From contig NZ_CAJQYY010000023.1 of assembly GCF_907164575.1 (NCBI RefSeq), positions 42,527-106,526 of the forward strand: 64,000 nt of DNA, read 5' to 3'. A program made the translations under genes and the position numbers. Origin of the DNA: Paraburkholderia gardini (GTDB taxonomy: Bacteria > Pseudomonadota > Gammaproteobacteria > Burkholderiales > Burkholderiaceae). This document shows positions 58,977 to 64,000 of this stretch, in pieces (positions within the stretch are counted from its first letter, which is position 1; each line of letters starts with the position of its first letter). The notes under the pieces were generated by a model, which saw only the letters and a program-made list of their open reading frames with translations, made no database searches and was not told where the DNA came from.

Positions 58977-59344
58977 GCGGCCTCCACGACGGAGAGGCTC
59001 GCTCCATCGCCGACGGACGATTCGAGCGCATACACATCGACACCCTCGAGGCAGCCGAGATTCACTCTCCACAGCGCAGGGTTCGTACGGGTCTGGTGAA
59101 ACGTGTAGATGCCACAGTGTTTGCAGAAGTAATGCTTCGCCACTTTCGTGTTGAATTGATAGAGCGTTAGCGCTTCCTTGCCGCTGACGATTTCGAGTGC
59201 ATCCGCGGCGAAAGAGGGCGACATCAGCGCGCCCTTGCGACGACACAGGCTGCAGTTGCAACGCATGGCTGGTGCCACCGGCGTACGCACTTCGAATTGC
59301 ACTGTGCCGCAATGGCACGATCCCTTCAGCTTTTCAAATGACAT
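58973..59344 (-). CDS. GFA-family glutathione-binding zinc protein
   Basis: A 123-aa protein of the glutathione-dependent formaldehyde-activating (Gfa/CENP-V) fold. Zinc ligands: KLKGSCHCGTVQFEV, PAMRCNCSLCRRKGALMSP and YFCKHCGIYTFHQTRTNP, the complete cysteine set. The family binds glutathione adducts of aldehydes; true formaldehyde activation is doubtful for most members. It is first gene of a four-cistron overlapping unit ending in a two-component system, so the system may respond to aldehydes or thiol stress. Start 59344 gives MSFEKLKGSCHCG; the frame is open further upstream into the promoter. Confidence 0.88.
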   Translation of the reverse strand: MSFEKLKGSCHCGTVQFEVRTPVAPAMRCNCSLCRRKGALMSPSFAADALEIVSGKEALTLYQFNTKVAKHYFCKHCGIYTFHQTRTNPALWRVNLGCLEGVDVYALESSVGDGASLSVVEAA

Positions 59345-59398
59345 GAGACGCTCCTCGACGGTTGGAGCCTGCTTTATAGCCCGAAAAAGGGCGACGTT

Positions 59399-59475
59399 TG
59401 TATCGCAATGTATCCGCGGTTGCAGGCGATACACAACATTGCAAATCCCGCGTTTCGAGACACAGGTGGGATACA
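59399..59475. promoter_or_regulatory. Four TGTATC hexamers upstream of the two-component operon
   Basis: TGTATC-GCAA-TGTATC direct repeat at 59399-59414 (10-bp period), plus reverse copies GATACA at 59428-59433 and 59470-59475, between the divergent gfa operon and the DUF4148 gene. The layout fits binding of an OmpR-family regulator. Confidence 0.55.
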
Positions 59476-59577
59476 TCCGCACGTTTTAATGCACCAACGC
59501 CGGATCGAACCCGCACCGCTTACGAGATGTTTGATACCGGATGTTCCTTCTCAGTCATCCAGTTTCAGGAGAGCACC

Positions 59578-59817
59578 ATGAAGACCTTGATCATCGCAGT
59601 CACCCTCGCTGTTTCCGCTACGACAGGTATTGCTTACGCTGCCGGTGCCACCGCTACCGGCGTCGAAAATGCGGCCGCCACGCATCTGGATCAGACCGCA
59701 CCAGGCGCCAGCGCACAACCGCGCACGCGTGCCCAGGTCAGAGCCGAACTCGTGCAGGCAGAGAAGAGCGGTCAACTCGCGAACCTGAACCGCATGTTTT
59801 ATCAAGGCGGAAACTGA
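59578..59817 (+). CDS. DUF4148-family secreted small protein
   Basis: A 79-aa exported protein. Signal peptide MKTLIIAVTLAVSATTGIAY, cleaved near YAA-GAT. The DUF4148 core is PRTRAQVRAELVQAEKSGQL ANL, split here only for length. The family is abundant in Burkholderia, with unknown function and often stress-induced, sometimes next to two-component systems, as here. AGGAGAGC precedes the ATG. It is divergent from the gfa-regulator-kinase operon and shares the TGTATC-rich region with it, so it is a good candidate target of that regulator. Confidence 0.85.
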   Translation: MKTLIIAVTLAVSATTGIAYAAGATATGVENAAATHLDQTAPGASAQPRTRAQVRAELVQAEKSGQLANLNRMFYQGGN

Positions 59818-59904
59818 CCGGCTGCCGGTTTCCACGAATTTCCAATACGTTGCAACGCTGTACCAAAGTTGAATACAGAACCGAACTGAAAAAAGGATTT
59901 CATC

Positions 59905-60321
59905 ATGACCCGAATCGAAAAAGTGCTGTACACCGGCAAGACGCATACTTCTGGCGGCCGGGATGGCCAGTCCCGCAGTTCCGACGGCCGCCTCGATATC
60001 AAGCTGACGTCGCCTGGCAAGGCAGGGGACGGCACGAATCCGGAGCAGCTCTTCGCGGCTGGCTGGTCGGCCTGCTTTATCGGCGCGATGGGGCACGCGG
60101 CCCGCCGGATGAACGTCACGCTGCCGGCGGATCTGGCTGTCGACGCTGAAGTGGATCTGGGCACGGCCGGCGATGGCTACTTCCTGCAGGCGCGCCTGAA
60201 TGTGAGCCTGCCCGGCCTCACGCGTGAAGTGGCGCAGGCGCTGACGCAAGCCGCGCATCAGACGTGCCCGTATTCGAAAGCCACGCGCGGCAACATCGAC
60301 GTCGTGATCAACGTGGTCTGA
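59905..60321 (+). CDS. ohr: Ohr-type organic hydroperoxide reductase
   Basis: A 138-aa OsmC/Ohr-family thiol peroxidase that reduces organic hydroperoxides using lipoyl cofactors. Both reactive cysteines are present: AAGWSACFIGAMGHAARRMN (peroxidatic) and AAHQTCPYSKATRGNIDVVI (resolving, CPYSxAT). N-terminus EKVLYTGKTHTSGGRDGQSR and PEQLFAAGWS are typical. A regulatory ohrR gene is not adjacent. AAAAGGA lies before the ATG. It follows the DUF4148 gene by 87 bp and may respond to the same stress. Confidence 0.95.
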   Translation: MTRIEKVLYTGKTHTSGGRDGQSRSSDGRLDIKLTSPGKAGDGTNPEQLFAAGWSACFIGAMGHAARRMNVTLPADLAVDAEVDLGTAGDGYFLQARLNVSLPGLTREVAQALTQAAHQTCPYSKATRGNIDVVINVV

Positions 60322-60482
60322 ACGCAAAAGTCATGACATCGGCAGCGGCGGGCGCAGGCTTTATACGTGCCCGACCCTGCCTGAAAATAGCGGGAGTGTA
60401 GTTCGCAGCACGACTGCATCGCACGTTGAATTCATCCGGTTGTTTAACTAGTCTGTGAAATATATAAATCACGGAGACTGTC

Positions 60483-60944
60483 ATGGATGATCCGTTTCGC
60501 CGTCCTTCGCTGGGTGCCGCGCTGTTCTACAAAGACCCTTTAGCCGCGCTCGACTGGCTGGAGAAAGCTTTTGGCTTTGAGCGCACGATGGTCATAACAG
60601 ATAGCGAAGGGCGTCTCGGCCACTCCGAAATGCACTTTGGCGACCGCTATCTGATGATCGGCAGCGAATGGGCTGATCACACTTCAAGCCCTGCATCGGT
60701 TGGCGGCAAGAACACGCAATGCGTGCATGTGCATCTCGAATCCGGCCTCGACGCGCATTGCGAACATGCACGTTCAGCCGGCGCGGTGATCGTGCGCGAA
60801 CCGGAGGACCAGTTTTACGGCGACCGCGTGTATGCCGCGCGCGATCCGGAAGGGCACGTATGGAGCTTTGGGCAGACCGTACGCAAGGTCACGCGCGAAG
60901 AAGCGGAGCAGGCGAGCGGGCTGAAGATCGAAGGCTGGGTGTGA
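60483..60944 (+). CDS. VOC-superfamily (glyoxalase/bleomycin-resistance-like) protein
   Basis: A 153-aa protein of the vicinal oxygen chelate fold: RRPSLGAALFYKDPLAALDW, LEKAFGFERTMVITDSEGRL, GHSEMHFGDRYLMIGSEW, NTQCVHVHLESGLDAHCEHA, FYGDRVYAARDPEGHVWSFG. The pattern of short beta-alpha-beta units with conserved His (GHSEMHF) and Glu/His (DPEGHVW) fits the PhnB/YcjE-like branch. Metal-binding and substrate are not certain. GGAGACTGTC precedes the ATG. It is a single gene; the 161 bp before it shows nothing else. Confidence 0.88.
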   Translation: MDDPFRRPSLGAALFYKDPLAALDWLEKAFGFERTMVITDSEGRLGHSEMHFGDRYLMIGSEWADHTSSPASVGGKNTQCVHVHLESGLDAHCEHARSAGAVIVREPEDQFYGDRVYAARDPEGHVWSFGQTVRKVTREEAEQASGLKIEGWV

Positions 60945-60977
60945 CGTATGGGCATGCCCGCTGTGGCGGCGAATCGT

Positions 60978-61625
60978 CTATACGCGTTGTCGCTTACCGT
61001 TCGCAAGCCGCCACAGCGCACCCACTAGCAGCGATCCTGTACCAAGGCCCACGCCAAGCAGGACGATCGAACTCATATGATCGCGCACGAGCGGCACATT
61101 TCCAAACACGTAACCGGCAGCGACGAGCGAGACGATCCAGATAGCCGCGCCTGGCACGACGAACGCGACGAACCGCGCGAACGTCATGCGTGCGACGCCA
61201 CCGACGAACGGCGCGAACGTGCGTACCACTGCGATATACGGCGACAGCAGAAACGTGATCCCGCCGCGCGCTTCATAGAACGCGTGCGCCTTGCGCAGTG
61301 CGTTCCGGTCGATCCAGCGAATGTTCGCGGTATAGACCTTCTCGCCGATCGCGCGGCCCGTTGCGTAGTTGACGATGCTGCCGGCGACCGCCGCCGCAAA
61401 CAGCACCGGCATCACAATCCATACGTTCAGGGCGTGCGTTGCCGCGAACGCGCCACAGATAAAGATCAACGGATCGCCAGGCAGAAAGAAGAGCGGCAAA
61501 AAACCGATCTCGACGAAGATAATCGCAAACAGCATCGAGTACACAGCGGTGCCGTACTGCTCGATCAAACCGCCCAGGTGCTGGTCGAAGTGCAACGCGA
61601 GCTGTAACAGGTGCATCAGGTCCAT
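60978..61625 (-). CDS. DedA-family membrane protein
   Basis: A 215-aa inner-membrane protein of the DedA/VTT group, thought to move lipid carriers (undecaprenyl phosphate or phospholipids) with the proton gradient. Landmarks: GTAVYSMLFAIIFVEIGFLP, FFLPGDPLIFICGAFAA (conserved PGD), YATGRAIGEKVY (G-x3-G), FLLSPYIAVVRTFAPFVGGVARM (conserved F-R-x3-P), and about five hydrophobic segments. It ends 34 bp from the convergent VOC gene. Loss of DedA proteins in Burkholderia is known to raise polymyxin sensitivity; whether this copy has that role is open. Confidence 0.93.
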   Translation of the reverse strand: MDLMHLLQLALHFDQHLGGLIEQYGTAVYSMLFAIIFVEIGFLPLFFLPGDPLIFICGAFAATHALNVWIVMPVLFAAAVAGSIVNYATGRAIGEKVYTANIRWIDRNALRKAHAFYEARGGITFLLSPYIAVVRTFAPFVGGVARMTFARFVAFVVPGAAIWIVSLVAAGYVFGNVPLVRDHMSSIVLLGVGLGTGSLLVGALWRLANGKRQRV

Positions 61626-61734
61626 ATCGTGTCGGGCAGAATTCAGGTTTCAGCAGTGTAGTCCTGCGTGCGGTGCGCGTACGGTTTTTCGGATCCGTCA
61701 CGATGATCAGGAGGCAGGTCATACGAGGGACGAC

Positions 61735-61784
61735 AAAAAAGCGCGGGATACGCGTCCGTGTCATGCCGGTCGCGCATCCCGCGC
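61735..61784 (-). terminator. Terminator after the Old Yellow Enzyme gene
   Basis: On the minus strand, stem GCGCGGGAT/ATCCCGCGC is followed by six T, 34 bp past the stop at 61818. Confidence 0.8.
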
Positions 61785-61817
61785 CTGTTACTGCGAACCT
61801 GCGTTGAAACTTGCCGG

Positions 61818-62882
61818 TTATCCGTTCACGGCTTCGAGTGCCGGATAGTCGGTGTAGCCGGCTTCGCCCTCAGCGTAGAAGGTTTCCGGAACCGGTGTGT
61901 TCAGCGGTGCATCGAGCGCAAAACGGCGCGGCAGATCCGGATTCGCGATGAAGAGCTGTCCCCATGCCACCGCATCGGCTTCGCCTGCGTCGATCACCTG
62001 CTGCGCGCTTTCCTTCGTGAACCGTTCGTTCGCGATGTACGGGCCGCCGAATGCCTGTTTCAGTTGCGGTCCGAGACGGTCGTCGCCCAGTGCTTCGCGC
62101 GCGGCGATAAACGCGATCTTGCGCTTGCCGAGTTCGCGTGCCACGTAGCCGAACGTGCCCGCAGGGTCGGAGTCGCCCATCGAGTGTGAATCGCGCCGCG
62201 GCGCCAGGTGAACGCCGACGCGGTTCGCGCCCCACACAGCGATACATGCGTCCGTCACTTCGAGCAGCAGCCGTGCGCGGTTTTCGATCGAGCCACCGTA
62301 GGCATCCGTGCGATGGTTCGTGCTGTCCTGCAGGAACTGGTCGAGCAGATAGCCGTTTGCGCCGTGTATTTCGACGCCGTCAAAACCGGCGGCTTTCGCG
62401 TTCTCCGCACCCTTGCGATACGCTTCGACGATGCCCGGAATTTCCGCGAGATCGAGCGCGCGCGGTGTCACGTATTCGCGCTTCGGACGCACGAGGCTCA
62501 CGTGGCCCTTCGCGGCGATCGCGCTCGGCGCAACGGGAAGGTCGCCGTTCAGGAACACGGGGTCGGATACACGCCCAACGTGCCACAGTTGCAGGAAGAT
62601 CTTGCCGCCAGCCTGATGGACCGCTTCGGTGACGAGCTTCCAGCCCTCGACCTGCTCCTGCGACCAGATGCCCGGTGTCGCGGCGTAACCGAGACCTTGC
62701 GGCGTGACAGACGTCGCTTCGCTCAGGATCAGGCCAGCCGACGCGCGCTCGGCGTAGTACTTTGCCATCAGTGCGTTTGGAACGCGGACGTCACCTGCGC
62801 GGGAACGCGTCAGCGGTGCCATGAAAATGCGGTTGCGTAACGTGATATCGCCAATCTGGACCGGATCGAAAAGAGTCGGCAT
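61818..62882 (-). CDS. Old Yellow Enzyme-family NADH:flavin oxidoreductase (NemA-like)
   Basis: FMN-dependent ene-reductase of 354 aa acting on electrophilic alkenes such as N-ethylmaleimide, nitroesters or quinones. Motifs: LFDPVQIGDITLRNRIFMAP, LTRSRAGDVRVPNALMAKYY, FLQLWHVGRVSDPVFLNGD, DGVEIHGANGYLLDQFLQDS (catalytic HGANGYL), TDAYGGSIENRARLLLEV and NRVGVHLAPR. It lies 85 bp downstream of an ArsR-family gene on the same strand, so the two are probably one operon, as with E. coli nemRA (where NemR is TetR-type). Induction by electrophiles is inferred. Confidence 0.94.
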   Translation of the reverse strand: MPTLFDPVQIGDITLRNRIFMAPLTRSRAGDVRVPNALMAKYYAERASAGLILSEATSVTPQGLGYAATPGIWSQEQVEGWKLVTEAVHQAGGKIFLQLWHVGRVSDPVFLNGDLPVAPSAIAAKGHVSLVRPKREYVTPRALDLAEIPGIVEAYRKGAENAKAAGFDGVEIHGANGYLLDQFLQDSTNHRTDAYGGSIENRARLLLEVTDACIAVWGANRVGVHLAPRRDSHSMGDSDPAGTFGYVARELGKRKIAFIAAREALGDDRLGPQLKQAFGGPYIANERFTKESAQQVIDAGEADAVAWGQLFIANPDLPRRFALDAPLNTPVPETFYAEGEAGYTDYPALEAVNG

Positions 62883-62967
62883 AAGTGTTCACCTTTCCTG
62901 GCGGGCAAGGGCCCGCCGCTATGAAACAGCGTGAATAAAAGAAACGAGGCGATGCGAATGCGTTGCG

Positions 62968-63291
62968 TCAGAGGTCTGCGTTCATGTGTTCGATAAACGC
63001 CTGAATGACTGCTTCATTGCGTTTGAAGAACACCCATTGACCCACGCGCTTCGACGTGACGAGCCCCGCGCGCTGCAACGCGGCGAGGTGCACGGACACA
63101 GTCGACTGCGACAGGCCGCAGTGGCCTTCGAACTTGCCGGCGCAGACGCCATGATCGAGCGGAATCTCCTGATCTGAAAAATGCTCGGACGGGTTCTTTA
63201 GCCAGCCGAGAATCTCGCGGCGCACGGGATTGGCGAGCGCCTTGTGGATTGCATCGACATCGATCGGTTGCGGAGCAGTGCGGGCTTTCAT
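62968..63291 (-). CDS. ArsR-family winged-helix regulator with cysteine-containing loop
   Basis: A 107-aa repressor-type protein. It starts IDVDAIHKALANPVRREILG; the recognition helix is HCGLSQSTVSVHLAALQRAG, and the wing is LVTSKRVGQWVFFKRN. Between helices 2 and 3 lies an insertion with two cysteines in VCAGKFEGHC, which could sense electrophiles or oxidants by thiol chemistry. It precedes the Old Yellow Enzyme gene on the same strand, and a perfect palindrome sits 63 bp upstream of its ATG. The likely role is an autoregulated repressor of the ene-reductase. Confidence 0.9.
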   Translation of the reverse strand: MKARTAPQPIDVDAIHKALANPVRREILGWLKNPSEHFSDQEIPLDHGVCAGKFEGHCGLSQSTVSVHLAALQRAGLVTSKRVGQWVFFKRNEAVIQAFIEHMNADL

Positions 63292-63354
63292 GAACGTTTA
63301 TTCCGACGCGGCATGCGAACATGCCGGCAATTGCATCGCTACGGGACGAATCAT

Positions 63355-63374
63355 ATATCGTGATTATACGATAT
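63355..63374 (-). promoter_or_regulatory. Palindromic operator ATATCGT-N6-ACGATAT
   Basis: Perfect 7+6+7 inverted repeat upstream of the arsR-like gene, in a locally AT-rich promoter. It has the typical size and shape of ArsR-family sites with a 12-2-12-like layout. Confidence 0.65.
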
Positions 63375-63904
63375 TCGAAAAGGCCTTGCTGTCTATGGGG
63401 GTGATAATTGCTGGCGCATAAAAAGATTCGCACTTTGCCAAAGCAAGTGGAAACAGATGAGCGGCGAAGTCATTGCTCGCATTCAGGTGTGCGTGGGCTC
63501 GCTCGATAGACCCAGTGTCGCGCTGTCATGTCTCGAACAGACCGGGGCGCCTTCGCGAGTGGCCGCGCAGGAAATTCGAATCGCGGACCTTGCATTGCTT
63601 CGAGGACGAACTGGAGGCGTAGCGCTGTCAGCATGCAATCGACGCAGGCGTGCCAACCATCCCGCCCGGAGCGAGGTTCGCGGTTTGACTGACAAAACCT
63701 GCCACTCGACGAGCCGCTTCGCCATCTTTCGACCCATCGGGGCGGGTTGGTAAAAAACGGCAGGTTCTGTCAATCAAAGGGCAGCTTTTGCCATTGGATG
63801 ACGCGAACGGGACCGCTAGGATGTGGGCATCTGGTGCGTAGCGTGTGGAAGCAGTCCTCCACGCGGCGCATTTTCCGCTCAAACATACAGGAAGGAGACG
63901 CGTG
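63375..63904. other. Gene-free region before the acyl-CoA dehydrogenase gene
   Basis: 530 bp with short open frames on both strands but no recognisable protein. Its main feature is a 20-bp imperfect inverted repeat at 63684-63703 and 63759-63778. The segment just before the last gene has an AAGGAGACG ribosome site. Confidence 0.45.
63684..63778. repeat. 20-bp imperfect inverted repeat TTTGA(C/T)TGACA(A/G)AACCTGCC
   Basis: Left arm at 63684-63703, right arm in reverse at 63759-63778; 18 of 20 positions match, with 55 bp between. Either two operator sites for one regulator or terminal repeats of a tiny mobile remnant. It ends 126 bp before the acyl-CoA dehydrogenase ATG. Confidence 0.55.
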
Positions 63905-64000
63905 ATGAGTTATAACGCCCCCCTCAAGGACATGCTTTTCGTGATGAAGGAGCTGGCCGGTCTGGACAGCATCGCCACATTGCCGGGTTTCGAGGATGCC
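63905..64000 (+). CDS. Acyl-CoA dehydrogenase, N-terminal fragment (continues beyond window)
   Basis: Only 32 codons are visible: MSYNAPLKDMLFVMKELAGL then DSIATLPGFEDA. This is the characteristic N-terminal extension of a large acyl-CoA dehydrogenase group in Burkholderia and Pseudomonas (MxYxAPLxDMxFVLxEL). AAGGAG lies about 10 bases before the ATG. The rest, including the FAD and active-site regions, is outside the window, so substrate range cannot be judged. Confidence 0.8.
   Translation, partial: MSYNAPLKDMLFVMKELAGLDSIATLPGFEDA

Overview
The window is GC-rich chromosomal DNA of a Burkholderiaceae bacterium, most likely Paraburkholderia or a close relative. The evidence is the gene set: an xylRAFGH-type xylose locus with xylB, a Gram-negative trimeric porin, a DUF4148 protein, an aepXYZ phosphonate operon and several GGDEF proteins. 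Coding density is high. I see no rRNA, tRNA, CRISPR array, insertion sequence or prophage.

Layout. 1-7988: xylose uptake and isomerase pathway (xylR divergent from xylA-xylB-xylF-xylG-xylH). 8256-11502: a secreted RHS-repeat protein with a short C-terminal toxin-like domain, an overlapping probable immunity gene and a small membrane protein. 11708-16401: a diguanylate cyclase, an FtsI-type transpeptidase and a chemoreceptor. 16924-21105: 2-aminoethylphosphonate synthesis (aepX, aepY, aepZ/phnW), preceded by the wreck of a nucleotidyltransferase gene. 21154-27075: a PIG-L deacetylase, a MocA-like cytidylyltransferase and a three-subunit periplasmic molybdenum aldehyde oxidoreductase (PaoABC type).

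27579-39736 is a complete D-galactarate (hexarate) module: porin, alpha-ketoglutaric semialdehyde dehydrogenase, FadR-type regulator, MFS permease, KdgD, GarD, an exported lactonase and a chemoreceptor. Seven or eight copies of one operator (TACG-N4-CGTA core, full form close to TTGTACGATGACGTATAA) lie in front of nearly every transcription unit. Together they would take galactarate from the outer membrane to 2-oxoglutarate and steer the cell toward it.

39803-42358: an aspartate carbamoyltransferase that carries an N-terminal helix-turn-helix-like region and has a perfect palindrome over its own promoter, divergent from a possible leader peptide and a dapA-family gene. 42369-50112: a lipoprotein, two solute-binding proteins, an M14 deacylase, a LysR regulator and two diguanylate cyclases. 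50335-53649: a LysR/alcohol dehydrogenase pair and pobA. 53921-56594: a secreted protein, a broken tetR gene, a DUF899 protein and a small hypothetical. 56792-59817: a tightly overlapping operon gfa-(40-aa ORF)-response regulator-histidine kinase facing a DUF4148 gene. 59905-64000: Ohr, VOC protein, DedA, ArsR-regulated Old Yellow Enzyme, and the start of an acyl-CoA dehydrogenase.

The most unusual signals are the HTH-ATCase with its own palindrome, the hexarate operator series that includes a chemoreceptor, a 59-bp repeat with covarying stem positions found 5' of two unrelated genes, and the 40-aa ORF fitted between two coupled genes.
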